Positions 21,501 through 33,780 of a DNA stretch of 64,000 bases are shown one piece after another (the stretch's first letter is position 1; each line of letters begins with the position of its first letter). Source of the stretch: Apus apus. Lineage: Eukaryota > Chordata > Aves > Apodiformes > Apodidae. The translations under genes and the position numbers were made by a program. The stretch lies in assembly GCF_020740795.1 (NCBI RefSeq), contig NC_067301.1, positions 1,984,001 to 2,048,000 of the forward strand, in the 5' to 3' direction. Below the pieces are notes generated by a model. The model searched no databases. It had not been told where the DNA came from and saw only the letters and a list, made by a program, of their open reading frames with translations.

Positions 21501-23160
21501 TGTAATCTGATGTTTCTGTTTCCATTTTATAGGACTTCAATAGGGATGGAGCCCTTACTGTGAGGATAATGCAGAAAATGTAACCTCAGACATGGATCTA
21601 AGTTTCCAGAAGCTTAAGTTTTCCACTCCTCTAACTGCACTTCTGAACACTATCCTTTCAGACTGTTTTGCAGCTGTGATCACTCTTGGGTCACTGCACA
21701 CTGCACATAACTCTTGTGCTTTCAGACTTGTTTCTAAATGCTTCTTGACTCTGATGCAGTTCTGGCTTATTAAGAAAGCAACTCACATCTGTGTATGATC
21801 TTTATAATCCATAAAAGCTTTATCTACTAATTTCTATGTCAGAAAGGAAGTGAGAGAATAAGTACTGATGTCACATACATCTTAAATACATGTTCTGCTT
21901 ACCCAGTGACTTCTGGGATTGCTTCACACTGACAAATGCGGTTTTTCCTAAATGAGCAATGGTCCCATGACCCTGAGCAGTCCTGTAGGATAATACTTTA
22001 GTCACTGTGCCCAGTGTCCTCACTGAGCCTTCAAAACTTTTGGAGCCTTGTGGTAAAAAAGTAGCAAACATTGTTTGGAGACCCAGGACTTCTGAGCTAT
22101 TACGTCTATTGTTGCTCCCAACAGCGTGATTGTCCCTGGAGCAATCATGCACCAGGAGCATAACCTGGAGCTTATCCATTCTTCTTAATAGAAGACATCT
22201 CTGGCAACCCAAGTCCAAATACACTCTTCTCCTGTTGCATTAAAATCTAAAAAAAACCAAACCAAAACCAAACAAAAAACCTAACCAAAGAACACTTTGT
22301 ATTTTGTCCCATTCTCATTACTGGATGAGCTCTTATATATGGATCCACACACACACCTCTGAGGATATCAGGGACATCAAAAGATATGTCAAAATACCAT
22401 TCTTTCAGTTGATCTTCCCCTTTCTTCTTCAGTTGAAGCTTTTATGATCCATTAGTTAGCTTCCCCACTTGACAGCTCTAGATGTCTTTCTTTTTGTTGC
22501 TCACCCAGTCATGTATCATCATCACCTTGATTCTGATCAACTCTTAAATTGACTTTTTTTTTTTTTTTTTTTTCCTGTGAAACTGATCTCTGCTATATTA
22601 GAGCTTCAAAAGTGTCTGACCTTTCAGTTACCTTATTCTTGGAAGCAGAAATAATCCTTGATCCTTCATATTGTGGATATGGTTAACCTTTGGCACGTGT
22701 TTTGTTCTTCCCTGGTGGCAGTTTGTAGCAAGCCCTAACTGCTAAATGGGTTTGGGGAGCTTTTTAACATGATGGGCTACATATAGTCCTCTTAAAATAG
22801 CCTCTTGATAGACTTCACCCTGAAGAGAATTGCAGGAAAGCTGTCACTTAGAGATGGTCCACATTGCTCTAATGATCAGTAGAGTCACAGCAATGAAACA
22901 TTCTTCCATGAAGTTTCTGCTGAAGGGCATCAACACCAGGGGTTTAGGATAATAACGTGCAAGATAAACTTAAAACTAGATGCAGATATTTTAATGGAGT
23001 TTCTACATTTGAAATATTGGGCATAGTCAAACTATTTTGGAGCAAAGATTTCTTCAGAGGGCAGTCAATACCTTTCCACTCGTGTTCCATGTGTTTTAAC
23101 AAGGTTACTGTTAAAAGGGCAATGATATTTTCCAAACCTTTGCTTCTTTCTTTTTCATGC
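18563..23160. other. Intergenic stretch between CFAP74 and TMEM52
   Basis: No coding exon was recognised on either strand. It contains short A-rich runs (near 22243-22290), a T20 run at 22554-22573 and scattered short open frames without similarity to known proteins. Regulatory DNA for TMEM52 may lie toward the right end. Confidence 0.6.
22554..22573. repeat. Poly-T tract (T20)
   Basis: A perfect 20-base T homopolymer in intergenic sequence. No retroposon body was recognised beside it. Confidence 0.95.
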
Positions 23161-23169
23161 CTAGTTTCA

Positions 23170-23700
23170 TTTCTCCTTCAAAATCCTCTGACACTGCAGC
23201 GGCACAGGGTGCGTGTTCCACTCCCAGCACGCCTGGCAGATTATCTTCTCTCAAGAGAAGCAGCGACAAACCGCTCCAGGAGACTCCGAGAGCGGGCCTC
23301 TCTCCACGCAGACTCGCCATCACCAGCTGGCTGGCTCCTGCCCGCTGGCAGCGCCTGGGGCGGGGGGCACTGCGGGCTCCGTGCGGGGCCGCTCCGGGCT
23401 CTGCCCCCTCGCCCCTCCGGGGGCGGCTTCTCTGCCCGATGGGGCCGGGGGGGCCCTGCCCGGCGCTCGACCCCGCCGGGACGCGCTGGGCGATGGCTCC
23501 GCTCGGTCACGGCACCCGCGTGATAACCGGGGGTTATTTATTGAGCTGCCCCGCTGGAGGCGGCCCCAGGCTCCCCCGGCTCGGGTGGCCCGTCCCGCCG
23601 CTCCGGCCGCTCGTCCTTGAGGAAGCTCCGGCTGCTGCGGCCGCCCCGCTCCGGCTGGACCGCGCAGCAAACGGGGTGCTGCTCCTCTGCCCACCCGCCT
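23170..23700 (+). promoter_or_regulatory. GC/CpG-rich block, likely TMEM52 promoter region
   Basis: The GC content and number of CpG pairs rise sharply compared with both flanks. The block ends just before the first TMEM52 exon I can place (23726). Several overlapping open frames exist on both strands here, as expected from stop-poor GC-rich sequence, and none has a convincing signal peptide joined to a donor. The TMEM52 transcription start and the exon with the initiator Met are expected here, but I could not fix them. Confidence 0.5.
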
Positions 23701-23725
23701 GATTCCTGTTTTTCCCCTTTCCTAG

Positions 23726-23769
23726 GCATCGCTCTGCTCTTCCGAGAATAACTGCAAGAGCTCTGATCA
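23726..23769 (+). CDS. TMEM52: TMEM52 probable small exon (44 nt)
   Basis: The acceptor is cccctttcctag and the donor is ca|gtgagt. It reads ASLCSSENNCKSSD and leaves two bases of a Gln codon, which the next exon completes exactly. It has strong splice sites and a fitting phase, but little sequence conservation to lean on. An alternative upstream partner is possible. Confidence 0.55.
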
Positions 23770-26700
23770 GTGAGTAGTCACAAATTTTCAAATGTCTGTT
23801 TCCAAACCTGCTCCCGCCGTGACCGAGCGACATTCCCAGAGCAGAACGATGACTTTGTGGCCGCCATCCGTTACTGCTGCTTTTGTCGTCACTGAGATCA
23901 TTACCAGCTTACAAATTTGACTTGGCTGCCTTGCTCTGCAGACGAAGGTGAATGATCCTCTCGTTCAAAACGACACTGAGGTGTCACCTTCTGAGAAGTC
24001 AGTTCGCAGCCTCTCTCTGTGGCCAGAAGCATTGAAATCCATTGCATGCAATTCCCTACGAATTCCCCCCCTATTAAAAGGGATTTGAAAATAACTGGGG
24101 GAAGCAGGCAGTTGTCTTAGGCTGGCATTTCAGACAGGTACGTGGTACCTAATGGTACCTCATCTCGGTTAACTTTAAATATGTCCTAGATTCCTTTTTT
24201 GAGAATCCTGGGTGTGTAGTTCTCGCTCGCAAGCAGCAGTGAAGTACCCCTTTGTAAAAACCTTGATTACAGTGGAATTATTTGCATATTTTCAGCTGGA
24301 GTAATTTTACAACTAGAAGAACAGTCCTCTGAAACTAAATCTAAAGGGTTTTTGCTCCATTCTCTCATTAATTGCTTTCCCTTTTCCACCTCAGAAACTG
24401 CGTGAAACTAATTCCCTGTCATACATTCACTGTTTGCCTGTAGATACTTAAATCAGGGAATCATCTACCTTCCTTCACAGATGCCCTCAGAACATGTCTA
24501 ATTGGACAAGTCTGTGGTATGTCTGGTAAGTTGATTATTAATCTTACTAACCCAGAATAATTTGAAAGTTATTATGAACCATAACTGTAGGAAGGTAATG
24601 GAAACACTCTTCTCTCAGACAGGACAGAAGAAAGGGTTTCTCCTCAGCTCTATGAAAGCCACCAGTGGAATATATTACAGATGAGAGCAGAGGGGAGATA
24701 AGGTGTCAGGCAGGGCACAGCATTCGTCTAGGGATCTGTCATCTTTCCTTTCTGAGAGCACTGCAGTTCAGCTGCAGAGCTTGTTTGTGTTTCCTAAATA
24801 GACACTGTGCTCAGCAACCCCACGTGGACCCCCTGCCCAATGCACAGTCCCCAGCCCTGACACAGGACAAGGGTTTGCTGGCTTATAGTCCTGGCTTTTC
24901 ATCCTGAGCTCTAGCTGATTACAACCCTGTGTACTGGCTGTCTGAATGACTGAAAGGCTGAAAATAGCGATAAGTAAAAAGGTAAGCTCTTGTCACCAGG
25001 GGATTTGTCTCTTGCCTAACACATGCACTATAGGTACCCCAACATCATTTTTATAGGCTGGATTCTGCCAATCGATTAATTCTGATGGTGGCACCAAGAC
25101 TGAATCAGCTGCTTTTAGCTGTCATTCATTCTAGACTAATTTTGGTTGATATTCTTTTCTTTCTTAGAATTGATACATAGAACTGTCTAAAAATAGTTAC
25201 CAAAAATATTTTAAGAAGGCTTCTGTAATTAGGCAGCATTTAAAATCATGAAAGCTAATGAGCTAGTGCTGAGATTTACACTGCTTCATCAGAGGGCAGC
25301 AGCAAACGAAGGCAGGATGATTTCACAGAACACACCAGCTCATGGAGTGTCAGGAAACACTGATGAGCTAAGTGATGAGGTAATACTCCTCACACTGCAG
25401 GAATGTTTCATTGCAAAGTTCCAGCAAGGCAGTGTTTTCTTCTTACAGTTTTAAGTTGCCTTAAAGCATTTTTCTAAAACAAGAATTTGCAAGAAAATGC
25501 ATGAAATTTTGGAAGTCTGAGGACCTCAAATCCAGCATTTATGCTGAGTATAGTTTTGTGTGTGTGTGACTCTCATACTAACAGAAATATACTCTTGTTA
25601 AAACTAAATAAAACAGTTATTAAAGAAGTATTAATTTTGGAATCATGATTCTTATGGGCAAGGGCTACCTTTGGTTTGAAAGAAAAGAACAGAATGCTAC
25701 TGAGGCCATTTCTATACATATTTGGGGTGGAATATAATCCTAACTAGAAATCCAGGAGCATGATCTGTCAAGCACTAATTTATGTCAAGCCACTATGAAT
25801 ATACTTCAACCTTGTCCTTGGACCTACTTGTTTACAGGACTTTCAAACATTTCTTATTGCCTCATACTCTCATGACGTGTCTTATTGCTCTTGAGGACCT
25901 CATGAGAAAGTGGATTCATTTAAGAAACTGAGGGGCAGGAAAGTAGAATTTCAACTGAGAGGATAACCTGAAACAATAGCACATTGACCTAGGTACACTG
26001 CAAATTCTTAGACAATAAACTTCATTAAACAATAGCTATAGATAGACTTGTGTTTTCAAGACATACTGCAAAATATAATTTCTGTGCTCATTTATAAATA
26101 TAGGTCCTGGACTTGGGAAAGTTGCACTTGTACTTCCCTCCAAACACATACCTCCTCTTACTGTTGCAAGTGCAGCTATTCACACTGCATAAAATCTGAG
26201 AATACAACCCAATATCATTAACATTATGGCACCTGTGAGCCAGAGGGGATTGTACCAATGGTCGCTAATACTTCAATTTGTGATTAAGTATTTGTGACCC
26301 AGCTTTCTAATTCAGGATCCAGCACCCATTCTGAAATAAGCCTAGGAGGTCTGGCCTGTCTTTCACCCATTTAGAGTGAAATTATGTTCAGTAAGCAATG
26401 AAATGATGCTATTCTCCCTCCTCCTGGAAGGTTAATCTTGCTGACTGTGTTCCTGCTCCTGCTCTGTGGGATCGCAGCAAGCTGCATCAAGTTCTGCCGG
26501 AAGAAGAGGCCTCCAATGGAGACCTTCCCCAGGCACCCCCATGACATGACCATAGACAGTGACAGCACTGCCCACAGCACAGTCACCTGTAAGTATCCCC
26601 TGGAGTCAACTGTCCAGCAGTGCTATTGGGCTACACAGTGAGGGAGTGCAGCAGGGAAGTAGGATTTAATGCTATAGAGGTTAAAATAAAGTCTGTGCTG

Positions 26701-27436
26701 AGTTAACCTCTTATGTGCCACCTCCTACATCTGTTCTTATCACCATTCCCTCATCTTTTCTGCCCATCTTGCTCTTCAACTATTCCAGCCAGAATTATCT
26801 CTCGTGAGGAATTGTTCACAGCTGTTTATGTACAAACCTGATTAAAACTACTTCTGTTACAACCTACATGTACTATGTCAGGTATTTCAGACTGATTACT
26901 GGCTGATGATACACAGAGACACTTTGTCTTATGACTGTTTTATTTTGGAGAATGTGTAGAATCCATCCCAGGCAATCCTGTGCTGAAAGCTTTTAGCATA
27001 TAGTGCATATATTCTAACACCACAAAAATGACTCCATAATTTCTTGGGGAAAAGCAGGATTAGCCCTTTATATATCAGCATTCCATGCAGGTGTTTAATT
27101 TTTTCTTTAATTCTTTTCTTCACAGCATACAGCTCATTGCAGTACCCTCTAAGTGTCATTATTCCTTCTATATTTGTGGATATGGATAAGAACACTGTGT
27201 CCCTTCCAGCTTACAGTCTCTATGCAATGGAGTTGCCACCTTCTTATGATGAAGCTGTCCAAATGGGCAAACCACACATGGAAGTAGCACGGACAAGCCA
27301 GAAACTCAATGACATCCCTGGGCAGGTGACTCCAGGTGGGCTGAATCCCATCCAGAATTCAATCAACAGAGATCCAGCCACACAGGCAAACTCAGAAAAT
27401 CCACAAGGTGCAACACAAGAACAGCCACAGCTCTGA
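23726..27436 (+). CDS. TMEM52: TMEM52, transmembrane protein 52 (four downstream exons)
   Basis: TMEM52 is a small single-pass membrane protein of poorly known function. Exons read here: 23726-23769, 24481-24525, 26431-26588 and 27126-27436. They give 185 residues and a TGA stop, plus a missing first exon. Order of parts: a short outside segment with Cys residues and two N-glycosylation sequons (NMS, NWT), the family block NWTSLWYVWLI, a hydrophobic membrane segment (LILLTVFLLLLCGIAAS), a basic Cys stop-transfer (CIKFCRKKRP), then a cytoplasmic tail with DSDSTAHSTVTSYSSLQYPL and PPSYDEAVQM. The family pattern 'TSLWYV.LILL...LLLCG..ASC..FC' and the tail match human TMEM52 as I recall it. Orientation is the same as CFAP74, as in human. 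The initiator Met and signal peptide were not located. Confidence 0.9.
24481..24525 (+). CDS. TMEM52: TMEM52 exon (45 nt)
   Basis: The acceptor is ccttccttcacag and the donor is tg|gtaagt. It encodes CPQNMSNWTSLWYV plus part of Trp. The TSLWYV block is a TMEM52 hallmark just before the membrane segment. Two overlapping-type glycosylation sequons (N-M-S, N-W-T) are present. Confidence 0.9.
24526..26430 (+). other. TMEM52 intron, 1.9 kb
   Basis: It splits the Trp codon in front of the membrane segment. No other gene, RNA or named repeat was recognised. Short open frames inside have no similarity I know. Confidence 0.7.
26431..26588 (+). CDS. TMEM52: TMEM52 exon with the transmembrane segment
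   Basis: The acceptor is tcctcctggaag and the donor is t|gtaagt. It encodes LILLTVFLLLLCGIAASCIK and the basic FCRKKRPP, then a tail with TIDSDSTAHSTVT. The membrane helix and the following Cys/Lys/Arg cluster place the C-terminus in the cytoplasm. Confidence 0.95.
27126..27436 (+). CDS. TMEM52: TMEM52 terminal exon, PPxY-containing tail
   Basis: The acceptor is ttttcttcacag. It starts by completing a Ser codon and reads YSSLQYPLSVIIPSIF, then LPAYSLYAMELPPSYDEAVQ. PPSY fits the PPxY motif bound by WW domains (for example NEDD4-type ubiquitin ligases), and LPAY is a related form. The last 50 or so residues are Gln/Asn/Pro-rich and look disordered. It ends in TGA at 27434-27436. Confidence 0.95.
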
Positions 27437-27719
27437 CTCCTTTCAGATGGGGAGTAATGGAAGGGAAGGACTGTACGAATTAAAGAAGACATGAGGAGTT
27501 TGATTTTAGAGGCAGGTTTTGATGGAAAGATGTTTCCTCTCACACCCTTGTAATGATCTGTCAGTTTAGGAGCAATGTTTTCTGTGACTGCTGTAGTCTC
27601 CTGGTAAAGCTTCTTCAAGGATATGAAAGGAAGTATAAAGGGCCTGTAGCAGTGGAGAGAAATGCTTGTTCATCTTGGGATTAAAAAAACCCTAATATTC
27701 CTTGTGTCCAGCACATGGC

Positions 27720-27725
27720 AATAAA
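27720..27725 (+). terminator. Candidate polyadenylation signal for TMEM52
   Basis: AATAAA, 284 nt after the TMEM52 stop, in a suitable position for a short 3' UTR. It was not tested against transcripts. Confidence 0.6.
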
Positions 27726-30700
27726 AAAGATCAGGGGAATTTTGCTATCTCGGGAATGCACACAGAGTCAGAACAGTACAAACAGCAAGTTGTTGTTCAG
27801 GAACAGAACCTTCCCAGACTGAAGTTGAAAGGGGAGTCCTAGCAAGGCACACTGAACAACCTCTCTAGTTTCTCTTCTTTTGAGAACATTAACTGCCCAA
27901 CAAATTGCTGGAGTGCAAATTGCTGTTTCATGACACTGAAACTGAAGGAAAACGGCAAGCAAGGATAGGAAAGTGTGTGGAGGGAAATGCGTTATGTCCT
28001 GTTTCACAACCAGAGACAAGGAATGAGACAGAGAAAATATACTGTTTTGGTGGTGGTGGTGATGTGACCTGAAGGGATTGGCTTTGAACTTTTTTTTATA
28101 TTTAAAACTTCCATTTTCAACACGAGCTGTCTTGTGGGTGGGATCCTCTCACTACTTATTTTTGCCAGTTACAGTACAAATTAGACTCAAAGAGACACTT
28201 GCACACATGTTTAAGTATTACTAATGTGTTTCAAATATTGATAAAATATTTCAAATATGCCTTTATACTTTGTTATCTACTCAGGTGTCAGGGTCTCAGT
28301 CAGTGCAGAAAACAAAAAAAAATCAAGGGTTCCTGGCAGCGTTTGCCAGTTTAGTACTTGGATAAGCTCAGTAATGTGCAGGATGAAAACAAAGCATGCT
28401 CTAGCTGTGCCTCTAGAAGTTATAAATACAAAATACCATAGTACAGGCTGGGCAATAGTCCAAAGAAATTATATTTTAGGGATGTCTCTTCATGAAGTAC
28501 TGATGGGAAGGGTAACTGCTATGCAGGATTTTAAAACTGGAACCTTATAGCTGATTACAGCTGTCTTGGCCCAGGCAAAAATATGGGCTATGAGAGGCCT
28601 TTTTGATAATGACAGCGCTTTCCCTTTCTTAGCCCTCCTATATTCCAAATAGTATTAATTTTGTCCAATTCTGAGTGGTGATTTTCTTTGAATCCACTTC
28701 AGCAAGGTGATAATTTGGCTACCTTTAGGCACATGAGCAATCTACAGGCTGGTTCCTGCTGTGGGATTATTGAGGGGATAAGAGCAGGAATGAAATAATG
28801 AGCACTGGGTGCTATTAATGCATGTAACATAATGTGTGGAGTGCTGGGCCAGTCAGTGCTGACTAACAAAGATATGACCAATGGTCTTCAGTTTTGCTGC
28901 AATGGCTTTGGTAGATGTGAAAAAGTGCCACCCTCTGCAAATATTGAGGTGTGTGTTATTAATAAACAGTATAAGCTGTGGGCACAAAATGTTGCACAGC
29001 TTCTGGAAGACTATTCTCTGACAGCCTTTACTGCAAGAACTACACTGGAAATGAGCAGTAATGATTTTAAAATGAAGATCTCTCTGCCAGTCAATAAGAC
29101 TGAGACTAGAATCTCTGCTGCACATTCGTGGTGTGTGAGCTGTTCCTGAGTCCAGCTCCCTAGAGAAGTGTTGGGTCTATATTTAACTTGTAGTTTACCA
29201 TGAGGGTTGCAGGGAAAGACTGGTTTAACAAATCTGCTTCTCTTCTGTCTCTTCTCAGCCATTTTTAATTATACTTCTGTTTTATTCTCTCTTTTGCCTT
29301 CTTTTTCTGTGTCAAGATGGAAACTATTGTAACTATTTGGATGTCTCTAGCTGGAAGAGCAATATATGCCCAGTTCTGGGTGTCTCCAAGTCACAAATAC
29401 AGTAGATGTATTTTTATTTATTGAACTTCTCCATCAGGATAGCACTCAGAAACAAATCCCATGCCTTTCCAAACGAATTTCTGTTGGAGGGAAATGGCTG
29501 AGTGCTCACTCACTAATAGAAACAGGAATATAAAACCAGGCAAATGAAAAAACAGCGACTGACACAAGAGGGCAGTCCTTTCCTTTTCCGTGTATCGCGT
29601 TTATCACCGCAGAGAACAGCTTTCTAGGAGACAAGCTCCCGGTGCTGCAACTAAGGCACGGGTTGGCTCCGTTCTTCAGAGATGACACAGCAGTGCTAGG
29701 ACCGAGCTTGCTTGAGGGTGGGGAATAATCACACCGGTTTGACTTCCTTCCCTTCATGCTTTTGCTTGCACAACGCTTCTGCCTTGTGAGATGTCACCAG
29801 CACCTGACAGATCATCTACAAAACTGCAAGGAGACCTGCTTCCATTTGGTTACGAGGGGCAGTTCTAACTGCAAGACCCCAGCCAAAACCCTCAGTGCCC
29901 GTGGAGTGCTTACAACTCAGATCTGGCTCGGTTACCACCTGGGTTCAGAGAAAAGCCTGTCTGGCTCTGGGGTATCTCTCTTGCCCATCTAGCCTGACTA
30001 GAATCTGCAGTAATCTGTCACTCGTGTCCTTAATTGCACACTTCCATAATCATTTTCCAGATGAAAAGAAAACAATTGGACTTGCCTTTTCTTTACAGAA
30101 GTACAGAGTAGGTAGAAAGGGAGCAGGAGTGAGTTGCCATGGGTATGTAGGAAGCGTCACTTGACACAGCATAGTGAATAAAGCACTTAGTTTCTTCTCT
30201 GACTTCCTGGGATGAAGGGCATAATCTGGTGTTTTCTTTCTAACACCTAAGTAAAAGTTTTGTGCCTTGCCCAGGCTCTTGCCTACAACATGGTCCATCA
30301 GTTGAAACAGAAATTATTTGTTAACATAAACTACTGACCTAATCAGTCTGCAGGACACAGAATTTTATTTGTACATCAGAAGCAGCTCGGTCTGCTCCTC
30401 ACAATGTTTTCAGTAGTGATGTCTCAGCCCTTTCTCATTATCATCTGACTCCTCACAGAAAGCTGATAATCAAACTGCCCCAGCCTTCTGTTTCTGAGGA
30501 GGTAGATTGCCCCCACAACTGCTCATTATTTACATTTCCACTTAACAGGCTTCTTCAGCTTGATAGCATTGCAGAGGTTATATCCCTCCAGACAGAAAAA
30601 TCATGACTAGGGGATTTACAAACTATGTTTAAATTCCTGCAGCAAACAAAGAGCTCTCTTCCCATCTTGAGAACAGTTTGTATTTGTGTAGAAAGTCCAG

Positions 30701-33560
30701 TTCATCAATTAGAATCACTGTTGCACGTGGGAACACAGGGAGAGAAAATAACCCCTTAACAAACTGATGTCAGAAAAGCAATTAAAAGGGTGGTCTCCTG
30801 AATCCTGATCTACACAAGCAACAGCTTGAAAATGTTGCTCCCATGTGCCTTACATAATGCTAGATAGCAGGAAGCAGAATGGAAAAGAGTTTCCACTCAT
30901 CACTTGGGTCTCTTCTGTTTAATTGGAAAAGCCAGAGAGACAGGCTTTCTTGTTAATGTCTATAAGAACAGGCCCAGTAGCCAGCTTCACCTTCATATGC
31001 ATTTTTGCAATGCAAAGAGGACACTATGACCTCCCAATCCTACTACACAGTAAGTTAAAAATGAGCTTCCTTGTTTTATCTAATGATTTAGATCCACTCA
31101 AGACTGGTTATATCCATGCAAGCTTGGTGACATCTATTAAAGGAAAAGCCTCTCTCTGTAATTACCCCAAGTGCATTTTTATCTGTGATTTGAAATTGGT
31201 GATCACTTGGCACTGCTCAACATGCAATTTTTTCTCCTCTCATCTGTCCAAAATGATTGTTTTGCCAGTTATTTTCTGCTGTTCTTAGCTGGCTATGTGA
31301 AAGAGCCCATGGTGGGGAGATGTCCTTCTAGAGAAGGTGGTGCTTACATGACTGCCCACAGCTCGTGGCCCTGTCTCTCCTCTCACACAGACAGGCACGC
31401 TCTGTGAGCACTTGTGCTCAGAAAAAAAAAATAAAATGCAGACTTGGAAGTAAATTGCCTCAATAATTCATATGCTTTATAGCCCAGAGCAAATTATACC
31501 TCAGCTCTGTCATGAAATTCAGGTTGCAAATCCCTTTATAGCCAAGCTCGTTAACAATGTAAGTGGTACATCTATAATGGCTTTTATAATCGATGCATTA
31601 TAATCTTTGGAGAGTATTAAGTGGTAAACCTGCAGCATCCAGGGTGAAGCATCAATAGGTCTGGATACTGCAAGAGTCAGAGAAAAAAACATTTCTTTTT
31701 CTGCCTTGCAGTTGCCTTCGTCTGCCTTGCTGCCCCCAAATAGCTTAGATTTAGGTTGAGTTTGTTTGTTTTCTAACTGCATTTCAGCTTTACCAGATGC
31801 AGTTTTTGAGGGAAAAGCATCACTGCTGTTGCCAGTGCTGAGTGGGATGCTCAGACACATCTGCAGAACCTGCTCACTTATGGAATAAAGCAGCTCTTAA
31901 AATCACTTTCCAGATTCTTGCTCTTATCTGTCTCCTGGCTCTGATTCTAATACTCTTTGCCTATTGGAACTATTTTTGCTTAGGGAGACATTTACTAATT
32001 TTGCTGCAAATAGCAGAGGCTCTTTTTTTTTTTTTTTTTAACCCACAACATCAATGCAAACTGTGAGAGAAACCTTTGAATCATATTCAGAGCAGACTAG
32101 GAAAATGAAGTATCAGAGGGGAATTGTGCTCTATAAAAATGAAGAAGACAATAAATTTTTTTATGAAATGTTGCCTCCTAAGGTTCAATTAAATGCACAC
32201 CAAAAAAAGCTTAGGTGCTAAACCACATCACTGGGAAAACATTTTGTTCTGGTCAGTCAAAATTTAGAATATAAACCACCAGAGCTTTTTTTACCTTCCG
32301 GGGCAGGGGGGGGAGAGGGGATTGCCTTAGGAAATAATGGACCATTTTCAAAGGTAGTTCACATCTTATTAGAATAAGAAGGCTCACTTTGGGCACTTGA
32401 AGAAAGGAGAAAATCAATTTCTATTTCAAATCTAGAAATGCCTGAATCTGCATTAAAGTGCTTAATTTCTACTCTATTTTTTTGTTTTGCCTTCCCAAGT
32501 AGCTCAAAAAGGAAACAAAAAATTAAGAGCCTGACGTTGAGCTCTGTGTCCATTGTTTTTTCTCTTTCCATGCTATCAGTTTATGGCACAAGCCACTTCC
32601 TTCCCTCAAGTAAGGAAGTGTAGTCCTGAGGTCAGAGTATTGACCTGGGAAACCCAGCTCAGTCACTGGTTCTGCCACAGACTTCCCATACGACCCTGGG
32701 AAAGTCACTTAGTCCCTGCTGGCCATGGTTCCTGGCCTGTAAAACAGGGACTGTAGCACTATCTTATCTTGCAAAGAATTCTGAGGATGAACACACTGAG
32801 CGTGGGCTGTGCTGCCATAATGAAATACAGCTACACTGTCAGAGCATGATGAACTTTGTGTGGGACATGAAGCTCAAGGAAAAGACTTGCTTGCTTCCTC
32901 CCCCTCTTGAGGGGGGAAATCTAGAGGAGAAACTAGGGCAAAACAACCAGTGTGAGATTTCAGAATTGCCTCTAGGCTTCAGGTGCCTAATCCAGTCATC
33001 GCTACAACATCCCTAACTGGAGGAAGAAGCAGAGGGGAGAAAAATTTAAAAGACAGGCCCAGGATCAGCACAAGACACCTGATGGGATGGTGGTAGGAGC
33101 CTTGTGACAAAAGCTTATATTGCAAGATTGCTGACTTGTTGGGGATCAAATATCCTGTGAGATACCATCTTAGATCTCAACATGAAAAAGAATGCTACTT
33201 CTTTGTCAGTTCGTAAAGCATTTAATTTTTATAACTTTGATTTCTCTCCTGCTGAAACTCACTCTCTGTTCTGTAATCTTTTGGTCTAGTTCAGAAGTCT
33301 CTGAAGTCTGCTTTCCACTCTCCCCACAATTATCAGATCAGACTAGGCAAGAACCTTTGTTCACCTCCATGGGCCAAGAACGGTAACACTTTTTAAACCC
33401 TGCACAGCACTTGCAAAGTGGCTGCATCTCTTGTCAAAAGGCAATGGTCAGAGAGACACCAGTGTTTTGGGAAGAAGGTAGAAGAAAGCTGTTCTGCACC
33501 ACACATAAGGTCACTTCAGGCCTTTTTTAAAGGCAATATAATTGTGATTATTTTCATGAA
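27726..33560. other. Intergenic, no gene recognised
   Basis: Short open frames occur on both strands but show no known domain, no EF-hand loop and no consistent splice structure. A T17 run lies at 32023-32039 and a MIR-like SINE at about 32627-32800. In mammals CALML6 lies between TMEM52 and GNB1. I could not see its exons here. Confidence 0.6.
32627..32800 (+). repeat. MIR-like tRNA-derived SINE, degraded
   Basis: Blocks in the right order match the MIR/CORE-SINE consensus as I remember it: 'acctgggaaacccagctc' with 'ttctgccac', then 'gaccctgggaaagtcactta', then 'cctgtaaaacaggga', then 'ttctgaggatgaa'. The copy is old, with many substitutions and small gaps. Boundaries are approximate. Confidence 0.7.
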
Positions 33561-33562
33561 TC

Positions 33563-33704
33563 ACCATCCCAGGAGGTATTTAGAAGACGTATAGATGTGG
33601 CGCTTAGGGACATGGTTCAGCGTTGGACTTGGCAGTGTTGGGTTAACGGTTGGACTCGATCTTCCTAAGGGTCTTTCCCAAGCTAAATGATTCTATGGTT
33701 CTAC
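33563..33704 (+). repeat. CR1 LINE 3' end
   Basis: The blocks 'aggaggtatttagaagacgt', 'tagatgtggcgcttaggg', 'ggttaacggttggactcgat' and the terminal 'aaatgattctatggttcta' form the 3' UTR and the short tandem-type tail of avian CR1. It is + strand and strongly 5'-truncated. Confidence 0.93.
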
Positions 33705-33780
33705 AGCCTTCTGGTGAGCAAGGGGAACACCTTGTGCCTGTAGAACTTGTCCCTCCGTGTCCCGGCTGAGCTCCCTGCTC

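Noticed and set aside
23157..23702. Overlapping open frames on both strands in the TMEM52 CpG block
   Set aside because: None has a signal peptide or family similarity, and none joins in phase to 23726 through a good donor.
30133..30146. RFX X-box-like word (gttgccatgg)
   Set aside because: Only one half-site is good. It is far from the CFAP74 promoter, which is outside the window.
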